The position numbers were made by a program, and so were the translations under genes. Of a stretch of 39,576 bases of DNA, positions 1-7,357 are shown in pieces. Each line of letters opens with the position of its first letter. The stretch's first letter is position 1. The stretch is taken from positions 1 through 39,576 of the forward strand of contig JAFGGA010000202.1 in the NCBI GenBank assembly GCA_016930835.1, given 5' to 3'. The notes below the pieces were generated by a model. The model saw only the letters and a list, made by a program, of their open reading frames with translations, made no database searches and was not told where the DNA came from. This DNA is from Deltaproteobacteria bacterium (GTDB taxonomy: Bacteria > Desulfobacterota > DSM-4660 > Desulfatiglandales > HGW-15).

Positions 1-1
1 C

Positions 2-982
2 AGGCGGTTTTATATCACCGAAGGCGGTGGATATCATAAGGATTGTATCGAAATATTTGATGAGACCAATACCGGTGATCCGCAAGTCTTGGAAGAATTC
101 ATTCTATGGGGCATGGAGAGATATCCTGCTTTCCGTTATGCCCTGGTGATCTGGAATCATGGCGGTGGATGGTGGGACGAACCCGAGAGGGCAAAGCGAA
201 ACATCGCCTATGACGATTCCTTCGGTGGAGATTCTCTTGACAATCAGGAACTCAAGAATGTTCTTTCCAGGGTTTCTCAGAAAAGAGGAGACAAGATCGA
301 TATCCTGGGCATGGATGCCTGCCTCATGGCCATGGTGGAAGTAGCCTATCAACTCAGGGATTCGGTCAAGATCGCGGTTGGGTCGGAAGAAGAGGAGCCC
401 TTTGAAGGCTGGCCTTATGATCAAGTCTTGGAGATCCTCAAAAACAGACCCAGGCTCGGCACCGCTACTGTGGGCAGATACATCGCGAAAGAATACATCA
501 GTTCTTACCGAGAAAAAAGAGAGGACGTCACTCAATCGGTCCTCAACCTTTACAAGATCGACAATGTGGTTTTTCGGCTGGATGAGTTGTCTCAAGAACT
601 CATTATGAGTCTTGAAGATGAAGAGGTCTTGAAAGTTATCTTGTATGCACGTGAAAACAGTCCCGAGTTCTTCTACGGTAATTACATTGATCTTTACCGG
701 TTTGTCCAGCTGATTGGTAATGGATGCGATCGAGAAGTGATCAAGGAAAAGGCCGATAAACTCCTCATGTCATTGAAGCCGGGTACCAAGCAGGCCGTGA
801 TCTACCAACGTCACTTGGGGAGAAGACTAAAACACACCCATGGGTTATCCATCTGTTTCCCTCTATCAGAAGTAAATCCGAAATACTGTGACCTGGATTT
901 TTACCGGGATTGTAAATGGGGAGAGTTCCTGGAAAAGTATCTGATCTCTCGCAGAGAGTACGGAGTCGTAGAGTCTATCTGA
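2..982 (+). CDS. clostripain-like C11 family cysteine protease, 5' end cut by window edge
   Basis: The reading frame is open from base 2, so the start lies outside the window; an internal TTG at 89 is not the real start because the preceding residues already fit the family. The protein carries the C11/clostripain signature: the catalytic His in WNHGGG (about residue 53 of the visible part) and the catalytic Cys in MDACLM (about residue 107). Family members cleave after basic residues and are often self-processed and secreted; the localisation cannot be judged here because the N-terminus is missing. The stop is followed 18 bases later by a small membrane-protein gene, so the two probably form an operon. 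The family call is confident; the substrate is unknown. Confidence 0.85.
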   Translation, partial: RRFYITEGGGYHKDCIEIFDETNTGDPQVLEEFILWGMERYPAFRYALVIWNHGGGWWDEPERAKRNIAYDDSFGGDSLDNQELKNVLSRVSQKRGDKIDILGMDACLMAMVEVAYQLRDSVKIAVGSEEEEPFEGWPYDQVLEILKNRPRLGTATVGRYIAKEYISSYREKREDVTQSVLNLYKIDNVVFRLDELSQELIMSLEDEEVLKVILYARENSPEFFYGNYIDLYRFVQLIGNGCDREVIKEKADKLLMSLKPGTKQAVIYQRHLGRRLKHTHGLSICFPLSEVNPKYCDLDFYRDCKWGEFLEKYLISRREYGVVESI

Positions 983-1000
983 CAGGATTATAGGAGACCC

Positions 1001-1363
1001 ATGACGAACATCAATTTAGAAACATGCATCATTGAGATCAAGAAGGCCATTGCCCGTATTGAGGAGCAGACAAAGACCATATTCAAGGCCTTGGCCGAAA
1101 ACAAGGATTGGGCCGCGGAACTTCATAAGAAGCATTTCGACATTGAGGAAAAGCTCCGGTGTTCCATGGCGGAATTCAATGTGAGGCTCTCACAGCACGA
1201 CGTAGAGTTGAGATCTATGAAACGAACCATTCACAAGATTGGATTAAATCTTGAGAGACTATCGACATCGATCGCCAGGACCCGCGGAATAGCCATAGGA
1301 CTGGGCATGGCGGGAGGGGCCATCGTCTCTATCCTGACCATCGTGATTCAGTTTTTCAAATAA
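1001..1363 (+). CDS. small coiled-coil protein with C-terminal membrane anchor (XhlA-like)
   Basis: This 120-residue protein starts at an ATG behind AGGAGACCC. Residues 1-90 are charged and helical, with heptad-like spacing (IARIEEQTKTIF, VELRSMKRTIHKI). Residues about 95-117 form one hydrophobic segment (GIAIGLGMAGGAIVSILTIV) ending in QFFK. A soluble coiled coil with a tail anchor resembles phage/hemolysin XhlA-type proteins, but no diagnostic motif is present, so the name is only a likeness. It follows the C11 protease by 18 bases and is probably co-transcribed with it. It may tether or serve as a partner for the protease; this is inference from position only. Confidence 0.65.
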   Translation: MTNINLETCIIEIKKAIARIEEQTKTIFKALAENKDWAAELHKKHFDIEEKLRCSMAEFNVRLSQHDVELRSMKRTIHKIGLNLERLSTSIARTRGIAIGLGMAGGAIVSILTIVIQFFK

Positions 1364-1409
1364 TAAAATCGCTATGCGATTTTATAAAACGTCCCGTCTT
1401 GGACGGGAC
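1364..1409 (+). terminator. tandem hairpins after the C11 protease operon
   Basis: Immediately after the stop codon there is a 9-bp stem (1364-1372 with 1376-1384, loop TAT) whose 3' arm ends in TTTTA. A second perfect 8-bp stem follows (GTCCCGTC 1391-1398 with GACGGGAC 1402-1409, loop TTG). The first fits a weak Rho-independent terminator; the second lacks a T run. Confidence 0.5.
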
Positions 1410-1724
1410 TTGGAAAAGAGCAAATTTTAATGAATAGAGAGGGGCACTTCAGGTACGGAGTTTTTAGACAGGATGTACCGGATTCACAAGATGATAGAAG
1501 ATCGCTTTAAGCATGGGGAAAGCTGCCAAGGTAAAAATATACGAGCATATTTTTCCCATAACACTTTCTCCATGTGTCTCAATGTTTCCACATTGAGATG
1601 CCCCGCTCGCCGGGGACTTCAAGCGATCGATAGCATTCCTCTGATTTCCCTGAGTCTCAAGTGACCCTGAGCGAAGTCGAAGGGGAATGGGTGGTGAAAT
1701 TCAAGAGAAAGGAGGTGAGAAGAT
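1410..1724 (+). other. intergenic region before hup: hairpins and degenerate dispersed repeat
   Basis: No convincing gene is seen here. Bases 1450-1500 (GGAGTTTTTAGACAGGATGT onwards) are a diverged copy of the repeat found twice at 2142-2362. Two adjacent hairpins lie at 1577-1598 (TCTCAATG with CATTGAGA, loop TTTCCA) and 1601-1615 (CCCCG with CGGGG). Bases 1661-1683 contain the CTGAGCGAAGTCGAAGGGG sequence typical of dispersed intergenic repeats. The strong ribosome binding site AAAGGAGGTGA at about 1709-1719 belongs to hup. Confidence 0.45.
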
Positions 1725-2072
1725 ATGTCAAGCAGAGAAGAGTTGATTACCAAGTTTTCGAAAAAGGCCAATATCCCGAAGCGAAGTGCCGGTGATTACC
1801 TGGGTATTCTCTTGGAATTGATCAAGCAGGTTTTGATAAGGACCGGCACGGTTAAGATCCCGGGTTTCGGCTCATTCAAGGCAAAGGCTGTGGCGGAAAG
1901 GGACGGAATCAATCCTTTGACCGGGGAAAAGGTTACCTTTGCGCCGGGTGTCCGGATCGGATTCAAGGCTGGCAAGCCTTTGAAGGAAGGAATGATGAAG
2001 GGGACCTTCATCGCGAAGGCCAAGGCAAAAAAGGCTGAAGTGAAGAAAAAGCTCCCCAAGAAGAAAAAATAA
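1725..2072 (+). CDS. hup: HU-family DNA-binding protein with lysine-rich tail
   Basis: This is a 115-residue histone-like protein that bends and compacts DNA, normally as a dimer. Residues 1-92 match the HU/IHF fold: N-terminal helices (SSREELITKFSKKANI), then TVKIPGFGSFKAKAVAERDG and the arm motif INPLTGEKVTFAPG. Residues 93-115 are a lysine/alanine-rich tail (FIAKAKAKKAEVKKKLPKKK) absent from the roughly 90-residue E. coli HU and reminiscent of the basic tails of actinobacterial HupB and eukaryotic H1. The start is fixed by AAAGGAGGTGAGAAGAT before ATG. It is monocistronic, with a strong terminator 34 bases downstream. The HU assignment is firm; HU rather than IHF is chosen because no alpha/beta-specific feature is seen. 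Confidence 0.93.
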   Translation: MSSREELITKFSKKANIPKRSAGDYLGILLELIKQVLIRTGTVKIPGFGSFKAKAVAERDGINPLTGEKVTFAPGVRIGFKAGKPLKEGMMKGTFIAKAKAKKAEVKKKLPKKKK

Positions 2073-2106
2073 TCTTTCCCCTGGTGATGTTCCTCCTCAT
2101 CCCAGG

Positions 2107-2140
2107 AAGGGGGGAGATCGAATTTTCGGTTTCCCCCCTT
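2107..2140 (+). terminator. long hairpin terminator of hup
   Basis: A 14-bp stem (2107-2120 with 2127-2140, two G-T pairs) closes a 6-base loop AATTTT. The 3' arm ends in CCCCCCTTT followed by AATC. This is the most stable intergenic hairpin seen here and lies just after the HU stop codon. The trailing T run is short. Confidence 0.6.
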
Positions 2141-2141
2141 T

Positions 2142-2362
2142 AATCTCTCGCTCACTCCTTGCAGTTGTTAGAGTTCACTGAGGGCACGGAGGTTTTTAGA
2201 CTGGATGTACAGGATACACAGGATCTTTATTGTCAGGACGGATGCTATAATTATTTAAGAGAAATTGTAAAAAAATTAACTCTCGCTCACTCCCTACGGT
2301 CGTTAGAGTTCACTGAAGGCACAGAGGGTTTTCAGACCGGATATACAGAATTTTCAGGATAT
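2142..2362 (+). repeat. two direct copies of an ~80-bp intergenic repeat
   Basis: Copy 1 spans about 2142-2225 and copy 2 about 2280-2362. Both run CTCTCGCTCACTCC, then GTTAGAGTTCACTGA, GGCAC, GAGG, TTTTCAGAC/TTTTAGAC, GGAT and ACAG. A third, more diverged piece is at 1450-1500. An overlapping plus-strand reading frame (2159-2407) is made entirely of repeat and is not a gene. Confidence 0.6.
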
Positions 2363-2395
2363 CTCAAAATTCGCTTAAAAGCTTCCGCATTGCGG

Positions 2396-2480
2396 AGATC
2401 CCGATAAAAGATCGGGATCTAATATGAAGTGCCTGTGGTGATGACAACAAACTGGTTTATTTTCATACCCAGAGGCACTT
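2396..2480 (+). other. two inverted repeats between hup and the PLD-like gene
   Basis: A perfect 10-bp stem (AGATCCCGAT 2396-2405 with ATCGGGATCT 2411-2420) has a 5-base loop. A second inverted repeat pairs GAAGTGCCT (about 2425-2433) with AGGCACTTC (2472-2480) over a 38-base spacer. Function is unknown. The rest of the 2073-2614 gap holds the hup terminator and the repeats. Confidence 0.4.
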
Positions 2481-2614
2481 CTCATAAAGCTTTTAACGAA
2501 TTAAAGACAATCGATCTTTAGAGCTCTGTGGCCCTGCTTTCTCTGCGAGAAAAAAAATCACAAGGTGTTTTGATCATGTCAATCCTGTTAATCCCATCAA
2601 AAAAAGAGGTTACC

Positions 2615-3061
2615 ATGAAAGACCAACCACAAGTACTCTTCTCCCCTGAAGACAGGATCATCAGTTACATCATGGATGAATTTGATTCGGCGCTCAAATC
2701 CATTGACATCGTCGTCTTCCTTATCGGCTCAAAGACGGTGGCCAATGCCCTGGTCAAGGTCCGTAAAAAAGGCGTCGCCGTCAGGATGATCATCGACGCC
2801 AACGTAGCAAGGTCCAGGTATTCATATGACGAATTTCTTATAAAGAATGATATCGAGGTCAAGACTATCAAAGTAAGAGGCGGCTCCATGCACAGTAAAT
2901 TCATCCTGATAGATGGAGTAAAACTCATCGCCGGCAGCGCCAACCTCACGAACGATGCCAATTACAGGAATCATGAATTCATTTTCGTTACGGACGATCC
3001 AGCCCTCATCCAACCCTTCTCATCCAAGTTCGAAGAGCTCTGGTCCATAGGAAAATCATAA
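2615..3061 (+). CDS. phospholipase D-like domain protein, single HKD motif
   Basis: This 148-residue protein has one PLD catalytic motif, HSKFILID followed by GSANLT (about residues 92-109), as in Nuc-type nucleases and mitochondrial cardiolipin hydrolase, which build the active site from a dimer. The upstream part, with SALKSIDIVVFLIGSKTVAN and KKGVAVRMIIDAN, matches the PLDc_2 fold. The likely activity is phosphodiester cleavage of nucleic acid or phospholipid; the substrate cannot be told. I chose ATG 2615, behind AGAGGTTACC, over an in-frame GTG at 2528 because the 29 extra residues come from repeat-like DNA (TCAATCCTGTTAATCCCATC). No signal peptide is seen. It is isolated, with no same-strand partner within 5 kb. 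Confidence 0.85.
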   Translation: MKDQPQVLFSPEDRIISYIMDEFDSALKSIDIVVFLIGSKTVANALVKVRKKGVAVRMIIDANVARSRYSYDEFLIKNDIEVKTIKVRGGSMHSKFILIDGVKLIAGSANLTNDANYRNHEFIFVTDDPALIQPFSSKFEELWSIGKS

Positions 3062-3096
3062 TAAGCAAACCACACTTTTACCCTATCTTTAATAAA

Positions 3097-3185
3097 TCAA
3101 AAAAACAGACGTATCGTCAGGAAAGAGCGGAAGGTAAGGAGAAAGGGGGATTATAGGATTATAGGGGGGTAAGGATTTAAGGATA
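3097..3185 (+). repeat. intergenic direct repeat, copy 1
   Basis: This segment contains AACAGAC, GTGGAAGGTAAGGAGAAAGG-like sequence and GGGGGATTATAGG. It recurs at 3551-3632, with about 370 bp of AT-rich sequence between the copies. Confidence 0.5.
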
Positions 3186-3211
3186 TCTATAAATATTGGG
3201 GATCAAAAACA

Positions 3212-3242
3212 AAGAGCAGAGGCGTTTTCTGTCCCTGCTCTT
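3212..3242 (+). terminator. possible terminator downstream of the PLD-like gene
   Basis: AAGAGCAG (3212-3219) pairs with CTGCTCTT (3235-3242), extendable by two G-C pairs past a bulged A. It is followed by AAATTT. It lies 150 bases after the PLD-like stop codon, so the link is tentative. Confidence 0.35.
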
Positions 3243-3550
3243 AAATTTGGATTCCTCTGATGCCGTTTTTTACATCAACGCACATCCAAGAAGCCTTTAG
3301 TTAATTGCCGCCGCAGAATCCCTTTTTGAGTATAACCGTTGTAGGCCTTTGGCCATCTCTTGGTTTAATAGTATATATTGAATCTGGGGCAATTAATCTA
3401 TTACTAATATTAATATAAGCATGGGCTCTGAAAAGTCAATAGTTCACAATCATTTTAATAATATTTTCCTCAATTCTTCATGAAAGATTGGTATTCCAGT
3501 ATCAATACCCGTTTGGTTTTAGGGACTTACATCACCGAATATTTAAAATC
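3243..3550. other. AT-rich gap with a possible minus-strand gene remnant
   Basis: No complete gene is seen. On the minus strand 3301-3435 reads as 44 open codons ending IYTIKPRDGQRP, then VILKKGFCGGN and a stop. The segment has no start codon and a stop (TGA) directly upstream. It may be the tail of a decayed gene or chance. Confidence 0.2.
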
Positions 3551-3632
3551 AAGAAAACAGACACCATCGTAATGCCAAAGTGGAAGGTAAGGAGAAAGGG
3601 GGATTATAGGGGGTAAGAGGTATATAGGATGT
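3551..3632 (+). repeat. intergenic direct repeat, copy 2
   Basis: This is the second copy of the 3097-3185 repeat, including GGAAGGTAAGGAGAAAGGGG and ATTATAGGGGG. It sits just before the convergent end of the minus-strand operon at 3706. Confidence 0.5.
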
Positions 3633-3705
3633 TCATTAGGAATTTAGATGAAATTGAAATATCTGTTTGGTGAACTGAAAGGTTGGACGACTCTTTTTAC
3701 TGTTA

Positions 3706-4362
3706 TCAGTCATCACCTTTATATTCATACAAAGCATTTGCGATAGCATCTGCCCATAGGTATTTCATCTTACCTGCCTTCACACCAACTTTTGAAGCAT
3801 ATCTATTACCTATTGCTATAAGTTTGTCTAAATTTGGTTCCAATGACAAGTATATATCTCGCCATTTTGGATAGGCCATTTCTGATAAAATATCATTGTC
3901 TCTGTACAATTCTAGCTCTTTATCAGCCTTATCATAATTCCATTTGTGTTTGATGAGCAAACTCGCCCATATTGTCCTAACGTTGCCGACCCAAAAATAA
4001 TCAGGCCTTAGCATTGTAGCCATTTCAGATCCAACACTAATTTTAAGATACGTTATATTTGAATCGTATATAATTTTCGGTATCTGAGTAACTGAATGAC
4101 ATGAAAATAATTCCTGAGCTAACCTAAATACAGCAGATGGGGTGCTCTCAGATAATATTTGAGGCCCCAACTTGTATTCATCAGCACTATAGTTTCCTTT
4201 AGGATCTTCAATTCCTAAGGCTAAATTAACATATCCTTGAACGTCTCCATTTAATAAGCGATTTTTTAGTATCTTGTGAATTTCTATTCTACTATCATAG
4301 TGGGAACGCACATCTACCATTGAAATATGCTCAATTTCCTTTATATCTTCATTTGTTACCAT
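3706..4362 (-). CDS. hypothetical protein, last gene of a four-gene AT-rich operon
   Basis: This is a 218-residue soluble protein with no family I recognise, no signal peptide and no membrane segment. It is rich in aromatic and charged residues (RPDYFWVGNVRTIWASLLIK, HKWNYDKADKELELYRDN). The start is ATG 4362, behind GGAGAGCGAAA. The frame stays open upstream to a TTG at 4434, but that region overlaps the HTH gene and has no ribosome binding site. It is probably co-transcribed with the small HTH gene, whose stop lies 50 bases upstream. The low GC and lack of recognisable homology suggest acquired DNA. Function is unknown; control by, or partnership with, the HTH protein is only a positional guess. 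Confidence 0.6.
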   Translation of the reverse strand: MVTNEDIKEIEHISMVDVRSHYDSRIEIHKILKNRLLNGDVQGYVNLALGIEDPKGNYSADEYKLGPQILSESTPSAVFRLAQELFSCHSVTQIPKIIYDSNITYLKISVGSEMATMLRPDYFWVGNVRTIWASLLIKHKWNYDKADKELELYRDNDILSEMAYPKWRDIYLSLEPNLDKLIAIGNRYASKVGVKAGKMKYLWADAIANALYEYKGDD

Positions 4363-4412
4363 TTTCGCTCTCCAATATTGTCCAGGATGTAAATGTGAAG
4401 TTTTATGGCCAA

Positions 4413-4595
4413 CTACTTCACATTCCCCACCCAATCTCTCAACTCTGCCTTAAGGAATCGGAATTTGTTCAGGATTTTTTTATGCGGAATCTTTTTTGTC
4501 TTAATGAGTTTATAAATGCTCCGCTTCCCTAGAGACAAGTATTCAGCCGCTTCTTCAATAGTCAGTATCTCTTTGTTATCCATTCTATCTGCCAT
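4413..4595 (-). CDS. excisionase/MerR-type small HTH DNA-binding protein
   Basis: A 60-residue protein consisting almost wholly of a helix-turn-helix domain of the HTH_17/excisionase type: LTIEEAAEYLSLGKRSIYKL (helix-turn-helix), then a short wing KKIPHKKILNKFRFLKAELRDW. Such proteins act as recombination directionality factors or small repressors. Its ATG shares one base with the stop of the preceding gene (TAATG), so translation is probably coupled. No integrase is adjacent; the nearest is at 12.4 kb in the opposite orientation and has its own HTH partner. A regulator of this small operon is therefore as likely as an excisionase. Confidence 0.7.
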   Translation of the reverse strand: MADRMDNKEILTIEEAAEYLSLGKRSIYKLIKTKKIPHKKILNKFRFLKAELRDWVGNVK

Positions 4596-4903
4596 TAAAT
4601 ACCCCCTTTCTTTTTAAGCTCTTCAACCTTTTTCTTATTGATAATGGCATTCCTTGCATTTTCAAAAATATCTGTAGCCTGCTGTACTGTAATATCTCCC
4701 CTTTCAACTTTAGCGCATAAGCCAAGCCGGAGAGCGTGAAGGGTCTGGATATCCATATCATCCGGGTATTTACTGGAAAGATTTTCCCATTCTTGCCATG
4801 AATCAGGATCGAAACAATAATTCTCTTCAGCCATGACAGGGATAGAAATAAAAGAGGAGATAAGGAAAATAATTATGATATAGAGCAAGATTCTTAACTT
4901 CAT
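4595..4903 (-). CDS. small secreted protein with signal peptide, unknown function
   Basis: A 102-residue protein with a clear Sec signal peptide: MKLR, a hydrophobic core of about 18 residues (ILLYIIIIFLISSFISIPV) and a cleavage-site-like VMA-EE at residues 23-26. The mature part of about 77 residues has two cysteines (in NYCFD and LGLCAK) that could form a disulfide in the periplasm, and it ends in a lysine-rich helix. The lack of lipobox or membrane segment after the signal suggests a free periplasmic protein. It lies between a 71-residue protein upstream and the HTH gene downstream, with a one-base overlap to the latter. No family recognised. Confidence 0.6.
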   Translation of the reverse strand: MKLRILLYIIIIFLISSFISIPVMAEENYCFDPDSWQEWENLSSKYPDDMDIQTLHALRLGLCAKVERGDITVQQATDIFENARNAIINKKKVEELKKKGGI

Positions 4904-4914
4904 TTCGATATATC

Positions 4915-5130
4915 TTAATGTAGTGTTTTTTCTACTGTCATTCGTTCACCAATTTGGATTGTTTCTTTGAATACTTCCATAAGGTTTCGCCAACCTTCAG
5001 GATCGGGAACCGATTCTATAAACTGGTCCAGGAGCTTTACACATTCCTTTAACGTGTTGACGAGTTCATCATTGGTCTTTTTAAGTAGGGCAATATAATT
5101 GAATATCTTTTGGCCTATTTCGTTTCCCAT
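4915..5130 (-). CDS. small helical hypothetical protein, first gene of the operon
   Basis: A 71-residue, probably all-helical, acidic protein (KTNDELVNTLKECVKLLDQF, then VPDPEGWRNLMEVF). The start is supported by AAGAGGTAAGACC before ATG. It lies 11 bases upstream of the secreted protein and is the promoter-proximal gene of the 3706-5130 unit. No domain or homologue recognised; the call rests on the ribosome binding site and operon spacing. Confidence 0.5.
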   Translation of the reverse strand: MGNEIGQKIFNYIALLKKTNDELVNTLKECVKLLDQFIESVPDPEGWRNLMEVFKETIQIGERMTVEKTLH

Positions 5131-5194
5131 GGTCTTACCTCTTGAAATTGCTCCAAAGTATTAATTGAGAAAATGAAAATGATGAATTTAAGAT

Positions 5195-5435
5195 ACTTAT
5201 GATTTGGACTATTTTAAAAATACGAAAGCTATATAAAATCTTATAAGAACCACTGAAGTGGAGTAATTTGCTGCATTCAATATCTATAATAGATCATTAA
5301 ACTAGTAAAAATGATAAGACAGCGCCAATAAAGCATATTTAGCCTATGATAGTCCAGGTTATTTAAAAAAAACAGGATAATGTCGTTAGAGGAGGGCCGC
5401 CCCCTGGATGGAGACGGCTTAGCCTGTCGAACGCC
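5195..5435 (-). repeat. ~230-bp direct repeat flanking the surface-protein module, copy A
   Basis: This copy matches 7358-7605 in order and orientation. Shared landmarks include CTTATAAGAACCACTGAAGT, TGCATTCAATATCTAT, TAGATCATTAAAC, GTAAAAATGATAAGAC, AATAAAGCATATTT, TTAGAGGAGGGCC, CCCCCTGGA and CGGCTTAGCCT. It contains small hairpins (CCACTGAAGTGG; ATCTATAATAGAT). It lies downstream of the YadA-head gene, while the other copy lies upstream of the lipoprotein gene, so the two genes are bracketed like a cassette. I see no gene in 5131-5485. Confidence 0.8.
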
Positions 5436-5485
5436 GAACGAAAAAAGCGCCCCAATTTGCCAAGGTTGAGTTTATGAGTCGGCCG

Positions 5486-6721
5486 TTAGTTATCCTGCCA
5501 CAGGCCGCCGGCCGCCCAATCATAAACATCAGCAACATGACGATTATGGCCTCCGCTGACACTTCCGTCACTAGCAGTTGCCTCAACCGTGTTTCCATCA
5601 CCTCCACTAACGCTGGCGCTTACAGCAAGGGCGCTGTTAGTACTTCCTCCGCTGACGCTTGAGTAATAGCCACTTGCAATGTTAGCTATGCCTCCACTAA
5701 TGCTGGAAAGCCTGCCGCTGGCCGTATTCCCATATTCATTTGAAGTGTATCCGCCTCCGCTGACGCTTGACCAATTGCCGCTGGCTATATTGTTGCCGCC
5801 AGCACTGACACTTGAATAGGTTCCGCTAGCCGTGTTGTATTCTCCTCCGCTGACGCTGGACATATTTCCAAGGGCGCTGTTACGACTTCCGCCGCTTACA
5901 CTGGCATAGTGGCCGCTGGCAATGTTACCAGTGCCGCCGCTTACACTGGCATACTGGCCGCTTGCAATGTTACTTATGCCTCCGCCTACGCTGGAATTCG
6001 GACCGCTGGCATTGTTAGCGGCACCACCGTTTACACTGGCATACTGGCCGCTGGCAACGTTATCATAGCCTCCGCTTACGCTTGAACCGGGACTGCTAAC
6101 GGTATTTTGAGTTCCTGCCAGCAGCCCACCAGTACTTGAAAATTCATGAGATTGACCTATTACCAGGTTATGGGAACCACCACGACCGACAACTGGAGTA
6201 GTTCTCTCTTCGTTGTATCCTATTATCAAGTTGCCAAGGCCGAGTGGATTATTTCCATCATCGGTTTCGCCGGAGCCGCTTCGGATGTGAACATTAGCGC
6301 CTGTGAAAATCACATGGGGTCCGGCAAGACCATTAATCGTGTTGTTATCAATGCTCACATATGGCCCCAAGGGAACGAGGGGTTCTATCTGTGCCTGCAA
6401 ACTAGAAACATCTAACTCCAAAGTACTGATTTTGTTCTCTGCCATAGTTAGATTTGACTCCAAAGCACTGATTTTGTTCTCTGCCGTAGTTAGATTAGTT
6501 ATAAGACTTTGGACAGTCGCTTCTAGAGCAGCAATACGGCTGTCGTTGTCATTCACAGCTGTCCGGACAGCTGTGAAGTTGTCATTCACTTCAGCCGCCA
6601 CAGCCTTTGTATATGATGTAAATATGTGGGGTATGGTGACCGAGCCAGCCTGAGCAATTTCAATCGATATCATGAATGAAATGATTCCTATCAATGCAAT
6701 ACTTACTTTATATGATCTCAT
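5486..6721 (-). CDS. secreted YadA-head-repeat protein without membrane anchor
   Basis: This is a 411-residue exported protein. The signal peptide is residues 1-25, ending IAQAG. Residues about 35-115 form a coiled coil with repeated NKISALESNLTMAENKIS heptads. From about residue 195 there are around eleven 15-residue repeats of the YadA-head type (SVSGGxxNxASGxxS), each with a Gly-Gly turn, which in trimeric autotransporters stack as a left-handed beta-roll. The order of coiled coil and head is reversed relative to classic YadA, and the C-terminal beta-barrel anchor is absent: the protein ends GGLWQDN. It could be a secreted fibre or bind another surface protein. The ribosome binding site AAGGAGGG fixes the start. 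It lies 152 bases after a lipoprotein gene on the same strand. Confidence 0.75.
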   Translation of the reverse strand: MRSYKVSIALIGIISFMISIEIAQAGSVTIPHIFTSYTKAVAAEVNDNFTAVRTAVNDNDSRIAALEATVQSLITNLTTAENKISALESNLTMAENKISTLELDVSSLQAQIEPLVPLGPYVSIDNNTINGLAGPHVIFTGANVHIRSGSGETDDGNNPLGLGNLIIGYNEERTTPVVGRGGSHNLVIGQSHEFSSTGGLLAGTQNTVSSPGSSVSGGYDNVASGQYASVNGGAANNASGPNSSVGGGISNIASGQYASVSGGTGNIASGHYASVSGGSRNSALGNMSSVSGGEYNTASGTYSSVSAGGNNIASGNWSSVSGGGYTSNEYGNTASGRLSSISGGIANIASGYYSSVSGGSTNSALAVSASVSGGDGNTVEATASDGSVSGGHNRHVADVYDWAAGGLWQDN

Positions 6722-6873
6722 GACGCCCTCCTTTTATTTAAATAATCTTTACCTAAAACCTGTATAACCGGAAAAAAAAGTAATCCTTCATTTAAAAGTT
6801 GGGTTACTATATAAAAAGCTTGAAACTTTTGTTAATCATTACTTTGCGGCTGTGAAATAAAACCTGTAAGTGC

Positions 6874-7068
6874 CTATGCCCAGTTGCCTAGATCCCAGTA
6901 CATTTCATCCCAGATTGATCCCTTTTGTGGATTCGATGACGGGGGAGAAGACTCTTTGCTACCGCCGCCACAACCGGCACCCACGATCATCATCAACCCA
7001 AGTGCAATTACACCTACCAAGCAAATGTAATATAGATTCTTGATAAACCCATTTTTTACTTTCCTCAT
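6874..7068 (-). CDS. small lipoprotein
   Basis: A 64-residue protein with a lipoprotein signal: basic N-region (MRKVKNGFIKN), hydrophobic core (YYICLVGVIALGLMMIV) and the lipobox-like VGAGC with the acylated Cys at about residue 33. The short mature chain is GGGSKESSPPSSNPQKG, then an aromatic tail IWDEMYWDLGNWA. A strong ribosome binding site (AAAGGAGGAGAAACGAA) precedes ATG. It is upstream of the YadA-head protein in the same orientation, and both lie inside the direct-repeat pair, so they may act together at the cell surface. The aromatic tail could be a docking motif; this is speculative. Confidence 0.65.
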   Translation of the reverse strand: MRKVKNGFIKNLYYICLVGVIALGLMMIVGAGCGGGSKESSPPSSNPQKGSIWDEMYWDLGNWA

Positions 7069-7154
7069 TTCGTTTCTCCTCCTTTCAATTCTAACTGTTT
7101 ATAAAAGATTAATTACCCATTAAGTTTGAGAAAAAAATCAGGACGTGTACGTTT

Positions 7155-7195
7155 AGCTTTTTAAATGGCAACTTGAATTGCCAGGTTTTTAAGCT
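7155..7195. other. hairpin in the upstream region of the lipoprotein gene
   Basis: GGCAA (7167-7171) pairs with TTGCC (7178-7182), nested inside AGCTT/AAGCT outer arms and T-rich flanks. The plus strand would read as a terminator-like hairpin followed by AGGTTTTT. Otherwise 7069-7357 holds no gene that I can see, only AT-rich upstream sequence of the surface module. Confidence 0.3.
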
Positions 7196-7357
7196 CCCAG
7201 CAGAACGGATGACGCCCTGTTAGAAGCAAGGTATAGAAATATTCTTCGGTTAAAGTATATTTATATCTCACTCTCTTTTTATACTTTATCACGGTAATCC
7301 CCTTTAATTGCGGACTGATTCTCGACTTAGTTCACTTATGATAAATCGCGAATATAT

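Noticed and set aside
1473-1664. Plus-strand 63-codon frame before hup
   Set aside because: It begins in a degenerate copy of a dispersed repeat and crosses two hairpins; no ribosome binding site.
5419-5662. Short frames on both strands around the end of the YadA-head gene
   Set aside because: They are shadows of the repeat-rich coding sequence and of repeat copy A.
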